From an uncultured Kiritimatiellota bacterium (GTDB taxonomy: Bacteria > Verrucomicrobiota > Kiritimatiellia > RFP12 > UBA1067): a stretch of DNA of 46,635 nucleotides. The notes under the pieces were generated by a model. The model was not told the DNA's origin, made no database searches, and was given only the letters and a program-made list of their open reading frames with translations. Of this stretch, positions 17,882 through 26,189 are shown in pieces. Location of the stretch: positions 1-46,635 of the forward strand of contig CAKURH010000016.1 in assembly GCA_934675625.1 (NCBI GenBank), given 5' to 3'. Position numbers and translations under genes: made by a program. The stretch's first letter is position 1, and every line of letters starts with the position of its first letter.

Positions 17882-18445
17882 TCAAACCGCCATCACTTCG
17901 GCTTCCTTGGCCTTCAGCTCGGCGTCGATCTTCGCAATGCCGTCGTCCGTCGCCTTCTGGATCTTCTCCAGCGCGGACTTCAGGTCGTCCTCGGAAATCT
18001 TCTTGTCCTTCTCCAGCTTCTTCGCGGCGTCGTTCGCGTCGCGGCGGACGTTGCGCATCGCGACCTTCTGGGCCTCGGCCTGCGTCTTCGCCGTCTTCAC
18101 GATCTCCTTGCGGCGCTCCTCGTTCAGCTCCGGGACGGTGATGCGCAGCACCTTGCCGTCCGTCTGCGGCGTGACGCCGAGGTTCGCCGCGAGAATCGCC
18201 TTGTTGATCGCGTCAATCGTCGTCGGGTCGAACGGCGTGATCTTGATCTGGCGCGGCTCGGGCGTCGAAATCGTCGCGATGTTCTTGATCGGCATCTTCG
18301 AGCCCCACGCCTCGACCTGCACGCCATCGACCATCGCCGGCGAGGCCTTGCCTGTGCGCAGGCCCGCGAACTGGGCCTTCAGCGCCTCGAAGCTCTTGTT
18401 GATCTTCGTCGTCGTGTCGTTCAGCACTTCAGAAACGGTTTCCAT
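17882..18445 (-). CDS. frr: Ribosome recycling factor
   Basis: 187 residues, the usual length. It shows the expected FAGLRTGKASPAMVDG, TPEPRQIKITPFD and the long helical C-terminal half (MRNVRRDANDAAKKLEKDKKISED). It releases ribosomes from mRNA after termination together with EF-G. GGAAG precedes the ATG. It follows pyrH as in many bacteria. Confidence 0.96.
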   Translation of the reverse strand: METVSEVLNDTTTKINKSFEALKAQFAGLRTGKASPAMVDGVQVEAWGSKMPIKNIATISTPEPRQIKITPFDPTTIDAINKAILAANLGVTPQTDGKVLRITVPELNEERRKEIVKTAKTQAEAQKVAMRNVRRDANDAAKKLEKDKKISEDDLKSALEKIQKATDDGIAKIDAELKAKEAEVMAV

Positions 18446-18500
18446 ACGTGTTCTTCCTTACTTCTTGCTTTTTCCTTCTTACTTCTTACTTGCCTCAAAC
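18446..18500 (-). repeat. Heptad-repeat leader between pyrH and frr
   Basis: The transcribed strand reads AAGTAAG AAGTAAG AAGGAAA AAGCAAG AAGTAAG then GAAG, five consecutive 7-nt units, ending at the frr ribosome binding site. Unit 3 and the last GGAAG could each act as a Shine-Dalgarno. Confidence 0.6.
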
Positions 18501-18505
18501 TTCTC

Positions 18506-19234
18506 TCAGCTCACGATCGTCCCGACCGTCTTGCCCGCGACGGCGCCTTCGAGCGCGTTCTCGTCGAAGAAGTCGAAGACGATGATCGGGATGTGGTTCT
18601 CCATGCAGAGCGCAAACGCGGCGGAGTCCATCACCTTCAGGTGCTTCTCGATCGCCGTCTCGTACTTGAGCGAGGCGTATTTCGTCGCCTGCGGATCCTT
18701 CTTCGGGTCGGCCGTGTAGACGCCGTCGACCTTCGTCGCCTTCAGGAGTGCGTCCGCCCCGATCTCGCTCGCCTTCAGGGCGGCCGCCGAGTCGGTCGAG
18801 AAATACGGGTTGCCCGTGCCGCCGCCGAAAATGACGACGCGCCCCTTCTCGAAGTGGCGGAGCGCGCGGCGCTGGATGAACGGTTCGGCGAGCTTCGGCA
18901 TCTCGATCGCCGTCATGACGCGCGTCGGCACGCCGATCGACTCCAGCGCGTTCATCATCGCGAGCGCGTTGATGATCGTCGCGAGCATGCCCATCGAGTC
19001 GCCCGTCACGCGGTTGACGCCCTGGCCCGCGCCCGTCAGGCCGCGGAAGATGTTGCCGCCGCCGAGGACGATGCCGACTTCGCAGCCCATCGCGTGGATC
19101 TTCTTCACGCGCGCGGCCATGAACGCCAGCTTTTTCGGGTCGATGCACTCGCCCGTTTCCTTGTCGCCAAGGACTTCACCGGAGAGCTTCAGGAGGATCC
19201 GGCGGTATTTCAGTTTACGAGAAGTTTTTTTCAC
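18506..19234 (-). CDS. pyrH: UMP kinase
   Basis: 242 residues from the GTG at 19234, beginning VKKTSRKLKYRRILLKLSGEVLG. The longer open frame upstream is rejected because it reads through the promoter and into the neighbouring holB end. Amino-acid-kinase motifs: LKLSGE, VGIVLGGGNIFRG, DSMGMLATIINALA, FGGGTGNPYFSTDSAAALKA, KVDGVYTADPKKDP. It converts UMP to UDP and is normally hexameric and controlled by GTP and UTP. The -10 (TACAAT) ends 7 nt before the GTG, so the mRNA is probably leaderless with a GTG start. Confidence 0.95.
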   Translation of the reverse strand: MKKTSRKLKYRRILLKLSGEVLGDKETGECIDPKKLAFMAARVKKIHAMGCEVGIVLGGGNIFRGLTGAGQGVNRVTGDSMGMLATIINALAMMNALESIGVPTRVMTAIEMPKLAEPFIQRRALRHFEKGRVVIFGGGTGNPYFSTDSAAALKASEIGADALLKATKVDGVYTADPKKDPQATKYASLKYETAIEKHLKVMDSAAFALCMENHIPIIVFDFFDENALEGAVAGKTVGTIVS

Positions 19235-19241
19235 AGCGGGA

Positions 19242-19270
19242 ATTGTATCAAAACAGCGCGAAAATGGCAA
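19242..19270 (-). promoter_or_regulatory. pyrH promoter, leaderless layout
   Basis: TTGCCA (19265-19270), 17 bp, TGA-TACAAT (19242-19247), 7 nt, GTG at 19234. This decides the pyrH start. Confidence 0.65.
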
Positions 19271-19292
19271 TGCCCAGCGGGGACAAAAAGAA

Positions 19293-20069
19293 TCATGCGC
19301 CGGGCAGGGTGATGCGGTCCAGGAGAAACGAAAGCACCATGTCGTCGCCCATGTTGGCACGGTCGCTCTGGCGGTAGGCGTCCTCGATCGCCTCGACGTT
19401 GCGGAACGCGAGGTGACGCGGCAGCTTGCCCCCGACCATCATCTGCCGGGCGAAACTCATGAGCGTCCTGTAGAACGCCTTGCGCACGAGTGGCACGTCC
19501 GCATCGTCGGCCTCGTCCTTCAGATCCTTCAGCTTCGCGGCGAGCGCGGCGGCGTCCTTCGCGGCAAAGGCGTCCGCCACCTGATCGTAGTCGTCGCCCG
19601 TGAGGAGGCCCGCCGGAAGCGGCAGGTCGATGCGCTGGGAACGCGAGACGATGGTCGGCAGGATGCCGTCCGGCTGGTCGGTCAGCAGCAGGTACAGCGT
19701 CTGCGGCGGCGGCTCCTCCAGCGACTTCAGGAAGGCGTTCGCGGACTCGACGCGCAGACGATCCGCGCCGACGATGACGCCGACCTTCCAGCCGCCCGAA
19801 AAGGCAGTCGTGGACATCGGCTCGACAATCCGCTCGCGCATCGCGTCCACGGAAATGATGCGGGCCTTGCCCTCGGGCGCAAGCGTCACGATGTCGGGAT
19901 GCGAACCGCTCTCGACCTGCGCCGTCTCGTGCGGAAAGAGCTTGAGCAAGATGCGGTGGACGAGATCCGCACCGTTGCCGCGCACATCGCCGACGATCAG
20001 GTAGCCATGCGCGGCGTGGCCTGTGTCGATCGCCCGCGCAATCAGCGAAAACGCCTCAGCGACATCCAT
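19293..20069 (-). CDS. holB: DNA polymerase III delta-prime-like subunit
   Basis: 258 residues. It shows the clamp-loader features GYLIVGDV, SANAFLKSLEEPPPQTLYLLLTDQPDGILPTIVSRSQRIDLPLP. The P-loop is degenerate (GDVRGNGAD, no GKT), as expected for the non-hydrolysing delta-prime subunit. The zinc-binding cysteines that normally follow the first helix are missing and the protein is shorter than typical members (over 300). It starts inside the end of tmk with a 28-bp overlap, as the only ATG that keeps the first beta strand. tmk-holB adjacency is common. Confidence 0.85.
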   Translation of the reverse strand: MDVAEAFSLIARAIDTGHAAHGYLIVGDVRGNGADLVHRILLKLFPHETAQVESGSHPDIVTLAPEGKARIISVDAMRERIVEPMSTTAFSGGWKVGVIVGADRLRVESANAFLKSLEEPPPQTLYLLLTDQPDGILPTIVSRSQRIDLPLPAGLLTGDDYDQVADAFAAKDAAALAAKLKDLKDEADDADVPLVRKAFYRTLMSFARQMMVGGKLPRHLAFRNVEAIEDAYRQSDRANMGDDMVLSFLLDRITLPGA

Positions 20070-20677
20070 ACCTTCTCCCAGACTTCATCGGGCGTGCCGT
20101 TCGCGTCCAGCGTGAGGATGCGGCCCGGCTCGGCTTTCGCGAGTTCCGCAAAGCCCTTCCGCAGCCGCGCGTGGAACTCGTCGCCCGCGCGCTCGATGCG
20201 GTCGGCCGTCGTGTGCGTCGCCGCCTCGCGTCCGCGCAGACGCGCCGCCGCCGTGGCGGGCGCGACGTCCAGCAGGAGCGTGAGGTCGGGCCGCAGCCCT
20301 TCGCAGGCGAAGTCGTTGGCGGACGCAATGAACGCGAGCGAAAGGCCGCGTCCGTAGCCCTGGTAGGCGAGCGTCGAGTCGCTGAAGCGGTCGGAGACGA
20401 CCCACTTGCCCGCCGCGAGGGCGGGACGAATCACGTTGCGGACGAGCTGGGCGCGCGCCGCGAGGAAGAGGAGCAGTTCGCTGCGGTCACACGGCGGATC
20501 AATCGGCTGATCCTTGATGAGGCGGCGAACCTCCTCGGAGAGCGGCGTGCCGCCGGGCTCGCGCGTGAGGACGACTTCGACGCCCTCGGTCTCCAAGGCT
20601 TCCTTCAGGCGGCGAACCTGCGTGGACTTGCCGCACCCCTCGCCGCCCTCGAACGTGATGAACCTGCCGCGCGCCAC
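20042..20677 (-). CDS. tmk: Thymidylate kinase
   Basis: 211 residues, usual length. P-loop FEGGEGCGKST, the TREPGGTPLSEEVR motif, SDRFSDSTLAYQGYGRGL and a lid (RLRGREAATHTTADRIE). It phosphorylates dTMP to dTDP. The start lies 1 nt after the prs stop, and its 3' end overlaps holB, so prs-tmk-holB are cotranscribed. Confidence 0.95.
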   Translation of the reverse strand: MARGRFITFEGGEGCGKSTQVRRLKEALETEGVEVVLTREPGGTPLSEEVRRLIKDQPIDPPCDRSELLLFLAARAQLVRNVIRPALAAGKWVVSDRFSDSTLAYQGYGRGLSLAFIASANDFACEGLRPDLTLLLDVAPATAAARLRGREAATHTTADRIERAGDEFHARLRKGFAELAKAEPGRILTLDANGTPDEVWEKVWMSLRRFR

Positions 20678-20678
20678 G

Positions 20679-21647
20679 TTACTCGTGGTTGAAGAGGTCG
20701 TTGATCGACTCGTTGTTGTGCGTCCGGCGGATGGCCTCGCCGATGAGCGGCGCGACGGAGAGCTGCGTCAGCTTGAACGGCAGTTTCGAGACGTCGAAGT
20801 CGCTGCGGAGCTGGATCGAGTCCGTCACGACGAGCTCGTCGAGCTGAACCTCCTTCATCAGGCGCTCGACGCCCTTGTCGGTCAGCGGGAAGTGCGAGAC
20901 GAAGGCGTGGACGGTCTTCGCGCCCTTCTCGCGGCACATCTTCGCCGCCGCCGAGAGCGTACCGCCCGTCGCGGTCATGTCGTCGATCATGATGACGTCG
21001 TGGCCCTTCACGTCGCCGACGACCGAGAACGCGTCCACCGTCTCGCCGCCCGTGCGCTGCTTCGCGACGATCGCGAGGCCCGTTCCGAGCTTGCGGCTGT
21101 AGCCGTAGGCCGTCTTCGCCCCGCCCGTGTCAGGCGCGACGACGATCGGGTTCGCCCAGTGCTGGTCGCGGATGTACTTGAGGATGATCGGCTCGGCGCG
21201 CAGGTGGTCGAGCGGGATGTCGAAGAAGCCCTGGATCTGGTTCGCGTGCAGGTCGAGCGTCATGACGCGGTCGGCGCCGGCGGCCTCCAGCAGGTTCGCG
21301 ATGAGCCGCGCCGTGATCGGCACGCGCGGCTGGTCCTTGCGGTCCTGGCGCGCGTAGCCGTAGTACGGCAGGATTGCCGTGATGCGCTTCGCGCTGCCGC
21401 GCCGGAGCGCGTCGATGATGATGAACAGCTCCATGTACGCCTCGTTCGGCGACGGCGAGCCGGACTGGATGACGAAGACGTCGCGCCCGCGCACGCCGTC
21501 GAGCACCTGGCAGAAGGTCTCGCCGTCGGGGAAGTGCGGAATGTCGATCTTGTTGAGGGGCCGGCCGAGATACTCGGCAATCTTCTCCGCGAGCGGCAGG
21601 TTCGCCGTTCCCGAAAACACCATGAAGTCATCCTTCGTTTCCGTCAT
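20679..21647 (-). CDS. prs: Ribose-phosphate pyrophosphokinase
   Basis: 322 residues. Full set of class I PRPP synthetase motifs: FPDGETFCQV, RITAILPYYGYARQDRKDQPRVPITARL, DRVMTLDLHANQIQGFFD, the PRPP loop DVIMIDDMTATGGTL and the C-terminal GEAIRRTHNNESINDLF. It makes PRPP from ribose-5-phosphate and ATP for nucleotide, His and Trp synthesis. AGGAAA precedes the ATG. First gene of prs-tmk-holB. Confidence 0.96.
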   Translation of the reverse strand: MTETKDDFMVFSGTANLPLAEKIAEYLGRPLNKIDIPHFPDGETFCQVLDGVRGRDVFVIQSGSPSPNEAYMELFIIIDALRRGSAKRITAILPYYGYARQDRKDQPRVPITARLIANLLEAAGADRVMTLDLHANQIQGFFDIPLDHLRAEPIILKYIRDQHWANPIVVAPDTGGAKTAYGYSRKLGTGLAIVAKQRTGGETVDAFSVVGDVKGHDVIMIDDMTATGGTLSAAAKMCREKGAKTVHAFVSHFPLTDKGVERLMKEVQLDELVVTDSIQLRSDFDVSKLPFKLTQLSVAPLIGEAIRRTHNNESINDLFNHE

Positions 21648-21683
21648 GATTGAGACGTTTCCTTTCAGTTCAGTGGAGTGCGT

Positions 21684-21692
21684 ATTATACCA
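21684..21692 (-). promoter_or_regulatory. prs promoter
   Basis: Extended -10 TTTGG-TATAAT (hexamer at 21684-21689) with no good -35. The leader is about 30 nt and carries AGGAAA, so this promoter is not of the leaderless type. Confidence 0.55.
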
Positions 21693-21719
21693 AATCCGCC
21701 GCGCCGTTCAGCGCGTCCG

Positions 21720-22511
21720 TCAGTAGAAGTTGCCGTAGGCGCGGAGCTTCGCGTAGCGCGCGTCAAGAAGTTCGTCCGCCGAAAGCCCCTTCAGTTCCTT
21801 CAGGGCCTTCAGGATCGCCTTCTTGACGTTTGCGCAGGCGAGGCGGTGGTTCTTCTGCGCGCCGCCCGCCGGCTCCTTCACGATCTCGTCGATCGCGCCG
21901 AGCCGCTGGAGGTCGTGCGCCGTGATCTTCAGCGCCTCCGCCGCCTCCGGCGCCTTCTTGCCGTCACGCCAGAGGATGCCCGCGCAGCCTTCCGGCGAGA
22001 TGACGGAATAGACCGCGTTCTCCATCATGAGGATGCGGTCGCCGACGGCAATCGCGAGCGCGCCGCCCGAACCGCCCTCGCCCGTGATGACGACGACGAC
22101 CGGCGTCTTGAGGCGCGAGAAGAACTCCAGGCTCTTCGCGATCGCCTCGGCCTGCCCGCGCTCCTCGGCCTCCTTGCCGGGATACGCGCCGGGCGTGTCG
22201 ACAAACGTGACGACGGGCACGTGGAACTTCTCCGCGAGCGTCGCGAGGCGCATCGCCTTGCGGTAGCCGTCGGGGTTCGCCATGCCGAAGTTCGCCGCCA
22301 TGTTCTCCTCGACCGTCGCGCCCTTGTTGTGGCCGAGGATCAGCACCTTCTCGGCGCCGATCGTCCCGAACCCGCCGACGAGCCCGCGGTCGTCGTTCAC
22401 GAGGCGGTCGCCGTGCAGCTCCTCGAAGTCGGAGCAGATTTCGCGGATGAAGTCCTTCAGGTGCGGACGCTTCGGATCGCGCGCGAGCTTAACCTTTTCA
22501 ATTGCCGTCAT
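21720..22511 (-). CDS. accA: Acetyl-CoA carboxylase carboxyltransferase subunit alpha
   Basis: 263 residues. Motifs RPHLKDFIREICSDFEELHGDR, VLILGHNKG, FGMANPDGYRKAMRLATLAEKF, VVTFVDTPGAYPG, ITGEGGSGGALAIAVGD and SVISPEGCAGILWRDG are all present. It is about 55 residues shorter than the usual 315-320 because the N-terminal helical region is missing; the catalytic domain is complete. It lies 1 nt after accD. With AccD it transfers carboxyl from carboxybiotin to acetyl-CoA. Confidence 0.95.
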   Translation of the reverse strand: MTAIEKVKLARDPKRPHLKDFIREICSDFEELHGDRLVNDDRGLVGGFGTIGAEKVLILGHNKGATVEENMAANFGMANPDGYRKAMRLATLAEKFHVPVVTFVDTPGAYPGKEAEERGQAEAIAKSLEFFSRLKTPVVVVITGEGGSGGALAIAVGDRILMMENAVYSVISPEGCAGILWRDGKKAPEAAEALKITAHDLQRLGAIDEIVKEPAGGAQKNHRLACANVKKAILKALKELKGLSADELLDARYAKLRAYGNFY

Positions 22512-22512
22512 G

Positions 22513-23343
22513 TCAGAACCCCCAGTAGTTGAGCATCTTGGCGAGGAACTTCTTCAGTTCCCTGCGTTCGACGATCTTGTCGATGAAGCCGTGCTTTTCG
22601 AGATATTCCGCCGACTGGAAGTCGGCCGGCAGCTTCTGGTGAATCGTGTTCTCGATGACGCGCCGCCCCGCGAAGCCGATGAGGGCCTTGGGCTCGGTCA
22701 CGTTGATGTCACCGAGCATCGCGTAGCTCGCCGAGACGCCGCCCGTCGTCGGGTCGGTCAGCACCGAGATGTAGGGCAGCCCCGCCTCCTTCAGGCGCGC
22801 AATCGCCGCCGCCGTCTTCGCCATCTGCATGAGCGAGAGAATGCCCTCGTGCATGCGCGCGCCGCCCGACGCCGAGAACAGGATCAGCGGACGCCGCTCG
22901 GCAATCGCCTGCTCGCAGGCCCGCGCGATGCGCTCGCCCGTGCCCGTGCCGAGCGAGCCGCCCATGAACCCGAAGTCCATCACGCCGAGCATCACGGGGT
23001 GTTTCTCAATCGTGCACGTGCCCATGACGATCGACTCCGTCTCGCCCGACTTCCTGATCGTCGCCTCGACCTTCGCCTTGTAGGGGCCGGTCGCGTCGTG
23101 GAATTCGAGGTGGTCGGAATAGGACACCGCACGGAAGACCTCGCTGAACGAGCCTTCGTCGGCGACCTGCGCGATGCGCTCGCGGACGGCGAGCCGCCCG
23201 TGGTAGTTGCACTTCGGGCAGATCGCGTTGTTCGCCTTCCAGACGGACTTCTCGAAGTGGCTCTTGCACTTCGGGCAGATCGCCCACAGCGCCTTCGCCG
23301 GCGGAATCGCCGACTTCTCGGCTTTCGGTTCAAACCAACCCAT
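22513..23343 (-). CDS. accD: Acetyl-CoA carboxylase carboxyltransferase subunit beta
   Basis: 276 residues. Zinc ribbon with Cys23, Cys26, Cys42 and Cys45 (CPKCKSHFEKSVWKANNAICPKC region), then the crotonase-like core: VMLGVMDFGFMGGSLGTGTGERI, LILFSASGGARMHEGILSLMQMAKT, TDPTTGGVSASYAMLGD, EPKALIGFAGRRVIENT. Very strong Shine-Dalgarno AAGGAGGA before the ATG. An accD-accA pair is common. Confidence 0.96.
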   Translation of the reverse strand: MGWFEPKAEKSAIPPAKALWAICPKCKSHFEKSVWKANNAICPKCNYHGRLAVRERIAQVADEGSFSEVFRAVSYSDHLEFHDATGPYKAKVEATIRKSGETESIVMGTCTIEKHPVMLGVMDFGFMGGSLGTGTGERIARACEQAIAERRPLILFSASGGARMHEGILSLMQMAKTAAAIARLKEAGLPYISVLTDPTTGGVSASYAMLGDINVTEPKALIGFAGRRVIENTIHQKLPADFQSAEYLEKHGFIDKIVERRELKKFLAKMLNYWGF

Positions 23344-23355
23344 TTGCTCCTCCTT

Positions 23356-23408
23356 GATTCTCCTATTCGACTGATTCTAAAATTCGATCATTCGATCATT
23401 CGACCATT
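23356..23408 (-). repeat. 7/8-nt period leader upstream of accD
   Basis: The transcribed strand shows GAATGATC GAATGATC GAATTTTA GAATCAGTC GAATAGGA GAATCAAG, running directly into the accD AAGGAGGA. It is part of the same class of purine-rich repeated leaders as at 18446 and 25490. Confidence 0.55.
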
Positions 23409-23410
23409 TC

Positions 23411-23974
23411 TCAAAACGGCATGTAGACGATGCCATAGATCGAGGCCGGCTCGCCGTTCAGCGCGCGGAGGCCGTGCTTGACGACGGCGTTGTAGTAGGC
23501 CGTGTCGCCCGGCTTCAGAACCGTCTTGTCCGGCCCGTAGGTGAGTTCCACTTCGCCCGCGAGGCAGATGATCAGCTCCTCGCCCTCGTGCGACGACACC
23601 TCGTCGACGCCGTTCGCGGCGAACTCGATGCGGAACGGGTCCAAATGGCGGTCAGGCTTGCCGCGCGCAAGCGAATGGCTCGCATAGCCGAGCGTGTTCA
23701 CGCCCTCCTGCGCGACCTTCGCCGCCTCGATGTCGGCCGCGCGCGTGATGATCGGGTCGGGCTTGAACTGGTCGTCCATGAACGTGCCGAGCCGCTGGCC
23801 GAGCGCGCGGGAGAGCTTCGTGAGGACACCGAGCGCGGGCAGCACCTCGTCCTTCTCAATGGAATTGACGACCTTCTCGTCGATCCCGCTCTTCTGCGCG
23901 AGATCGTAGACGCTCATGTTCAGGTGCTCGCGGTACGTGCGAATCCGGCTGCCGACAGTCGATGGCTTGCTCAT
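23411..23974 (-). CDS. HTH-XRE / cupin transcriptional regulator
   Basis: About 187 residues from the ATG at 23974 (MSKPSTVGSRIRTYREHLNM); a GTG at 23992 is the alternative, and neither has a clear ribosome binding site. Residues 8-65 are an XRE-type HTH (SVYDLAQKSGIDEKVVNSIEKDEVLPALGVLTKLSRALG). Residues about 110-185 are a cupin barrel (SSHEGEELIICLAGEVELTYG, LKPGDTAYYNAVVKHGLRAL). Such regulators sense small molecules in the cupin. It sits between uraA and accD in the same direction, which suggests control linked to nucleobase or fatty-acid metabolism, though the target cannot be read from the sequence. Confidence 0.88.
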   Translation of the reverse strand: MSKPSTVGSRIRTYREHLNMSVYDLAQKSGIDEKVVNSIEKDEVLPALGVLTKLSRALGQRLGTFMDDQFKPDPIITRAADIEAAKVAQEGVNTLGYASHSLARGKPDRHLDPFRIEFAANGVDEVSSHEGEELIICLAGEVELTYGPDKTVLKPGDTAYYNAVVKHGLRALNGEPASIYGIVYMPF

Positions 23975-24050
23975 GTTCTGGTTCGTTTTCACTTTCTCTT
24001 TTTCGTCATTGAAATCAAATCGCGGCGCGCGACGGCGTTGCCGCGCGACG

Positions 24051-25466
24051 TCACTTCCCTTCGGGCTTCACGCCGCCCCAGCGGTCCGCGTCCTTGATCG
24101 ACGGATCGGTCTCGGAGAACTGGAAGTCCTTGCCCGGCAGGATCGCGTTGAGCAGGATGCCCGTCAGCGCGCCGACCGCGAGGCCGGAGAGCGCGAAGTT
24201 GACGCCGCCGACCGCGAACTTGATCGCCTTGGGGTCAGAGAACGAGATGCCGAGCGTGAGGACGAGGATGATCGCCGCGATGAGCATGTTGCGCGACTTG
24301 CCGAGATCGACCTGCGACTCGACGAGGTTCCGCACGCCGACGGCCGAGATCATCCCGTAGAGGACGAACGACACGCCGCCGATCGTCGCGCCGGGAATCG
24401 TGCCGATGAACGCGGAGAACTTCGGGCAGAACGAGACGAGGATCGCAAGGACGGCCGCGATGCGGATCACGCGCGGATCGTACACCTTCGAGAGCGAGAG
24501 GACGCCCGTGTTCTCGCCGTACGTCGTGTTCGCCGGCGCGCCGAAGAGCGACGCGAGGCACGTCGCGAGGCCGTCGCCGAGCATCGTGCGGTGCAGGCCC
24601 GGCTCCTTGAAGTAGTTGCGGTGCACGGTCGAGCTGATCGCCGAGATGTCGCCGACGTGCTCCATGATCGTCGCGAACGCGAGCGGCACGATGATCGCGA
24701 GCGACGTCACGACAAGCCCCATGTCCGGCTGCGCGAGAACCGGAAACACCGTGTTGCCCCAGTGGATGGGGAGCCCGACCCACGCGGCGTTCGCGACGTT
24801 CGCGTAGTCGATCGCCGGCGTCCAGCCGGCCTTGCCCATCAGGAAGGCGGCCGCATACGAGAAGATGACGCCCATCAGGATCGGGATGATCCTGAACATG
24901 CCGCGCCCCCAGATCGAGAAGGCAATCACCGTCGCGATCGCGACGAGCGCGATCGGCCACGACGCCTCGCAGCTGTTGACCGCGACCGGCGAGAGGACGA
25001 GGCCGATGCCAATGATGATCGGGCCCGTCACGACCGGCGGAAAGTACTTCATCACCGTCTTCACGCCGCACGCCTTCACGAAGCCCGCAACGATGAAGTA
25101 GATGACGGACGACGCGGCGACGCCGATGCAGGCGTACTGGAGCGCGACCGGCTTCGTCAGCGTCTCGTAGCCCGCCGAGCCCGCAAGGCCCGTGAGCGCG
25201 AAATAGCCCGCGAGATAGGCGAACGACGAGCCGAGGAACGCCGGCACCATCCGCTTCGTGAGGAAGTGGAAGAGGAGCGTGCCAAGACCCGCCCAGAGGA
25301 GGGTCGCGGACGGCGAGAGCCCCGTCAGGATCGGCACGAGGATCGTCGCGCCGAACATCGCGAACATGTGCTGGACGCCGAGGACGCCCATCTTCGGAAG
25401 CCCCAGCGTACGCGCGTCATAGACGCCGTCGAGGGCCGGATTCTTGTTTTCTGCTTGATTGGCCAT
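24051..25466 (-). CDS. uraA: NCS2-family uracil/xanthine permease
   Basis: About 471 residues from the ATG at 25466 (MANQAENKN); the extra upstream 12 codons come from leader repeat DNA. About 12-14 membrane segments. Family marks: GVQHMFAMFGATILVPILTGLSPS, FLGSSFAYLAGYFAL, VMKYFPPVVTGPIIIGIGLVLSP, the ATIMEHVGD and GAPANTTYGENTGVLSLSKVYDP motif with the substrate-contacting Glu, and IGTIPGATIGGVSFVLYGMI. The NTTYGEN loop favours uracil over purines. Proton-driven nucleobase uptake. It follows apt and purA, forming a salvage cluster. Confidence 0.9.
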   Translation of the reverse strand: MANQAENKNPALDGVYDARTLGLPKMGVLGVQHMFAMFGATILVPILTGLSPSATLLWAGLGTLLFHFLTKRMVPAFLGSSFAYLAGYFALTGLAGSAGYETLTKPVALQYACIGVAASSVIYFIVAGFVKACGVKTVMKYFPPVVTGPIIIGIGLVLSPVAVNSCEASWPIALVAIATVIAFSIWGRGMFRIIPILMGVIFSYAAAFLMGKAGWTPAIDYANVANAAWVGLPIHWGNTVFPVLAQPDMGLVVTSLAIIVPLAFATIMEHVGDISAISSTVHRNYFKEPGLHRTMLGDGLATCLASLFGAPANTTYGENTGVLSLSKVYDPRVIRIAAVLAILVSFCPKFSAFIGTIPGATIGGVSFVLYGMISAVGVRNLVESQVDLGKSRNMLIAAIILVLTLGISFSDPKAIKFAVGGVNFALSGLAVGALTGILLNAILPGKDFQFSETDPSIKDADRWGGVKPEGK

Positions 25467-25489
25467 GTTGTTTTCTCGCTTCTGTCTGC

Positions 25490-25597
25490 TTTCAGATTTC
25501 AAATTTCAGATCTCAGATTCTTTCGTTTGTTTTCAGATCTCAACCTCTTCCGTCAGATTTTGAATTTCAAATTTTAGATTTTAGATTTCCGATTCTA
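25490..25597 (-). repeat. Long heptad-repeat leader between apt and uraA
   Basis: Transcribed strand: two blocks of 7-nt units, AATCTAA AATCTAA AATTTGA AATTCAA AATCTGA and, nearer uraA, ATCTGAG ATCTGAA ATTTGAA ATCTGAA. The rest of the apt-uraA gap (25467-25633) shows no gene and no clear promoter. Confidence 0.6.
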
Positions 25598-25633
25598 GTT
25601 TTCTAGCGCCCCTTGTCCTCTGAGTCCTGTCCC

Positions 25634-26161
25634 TCATTTCCCCTCGTACTTCACGAGCGTCGCGACATCGTAGTCCTTCAGCGCGTTCGCCCGCGCGGCG
25701 AAGCCGGCGAGCTCGATCGGAAAGAGCATCTTCACGACGACACCGCCGAGGCGTTCGACGAGCTTCGCCGCCGCGCGAGCCGTGCCGCCCGTCGCCAAGA
25801 GGTCGTCGACGATGACGACGCGCTGGCCCGGCTTCACGGCATCCGCATGCATGTGCAGCTCGGCGCGGCCGTATTCGAGGTCGTAGGACTCGGCAATCGT
25901 CTCGCGCGGCAGCTTGCCTGGCTTGCGGATCGGCACGAACGCCGTGCGGAAACGGTCGGCGAGCGCCGCGCCGAAGATGAAGCCGCGCGACTCCGGCGCG
26001 GCCACGAGGTCGAATTCACAGTCGGCGAGAATGCCCGTCGCGCGGTCGAGGACGAGCTGAAAGCCGTCCGGCGACTCGAGAATTCCCGTCACGTCGCGAA
26101 ACAGGACGCCCTCCTTCGGGAAGTCCTGGATCGCCTTGACGTAGTTGTCGAGTTTCTTCAT
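25634..26161 (-). CDS. apt: Adenine phosphoribosyltransferase
   Basis: 175 residues, usual length. VKAIQDFPKEGVLFRDVTGIL at the N-terminus, PESRGFIFGAALADR, RKPGKLP and the PRPP loop VVIVDDLLATGGTA. It converts adenine and PRPP to AMP. It lies 28 bp after purA, which makes AMP by the other route. Confidence 0.95.
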   Translation of the reverse strand: MKKLDNYVKAIQDFPKEGVLFRDVTGILESPDGFQLVLDRATGILADCEFDLVAAPESRGFIFGAALADRFRTAFVPIRKPGKLPRETIAESYDLEYGRAELHMHADAVKPGQRVVIVDDLLATGGTARAAAKLVERLGGVVVKMLFPIELAGFAARANALKDYDVATLVKYEGK

Positions 26162-26189
26162 CGTCCGTAGGGAGCCTTCCAGCCGGTCT

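Noticed and set aside
19235..19360. N-terminal extension of pyrH by 42 codons
   Set aside because: It covers the TTGCCA-17-TACAAT promoter and the end of holB, and the kinase fold begins only after the GTG at 19234.
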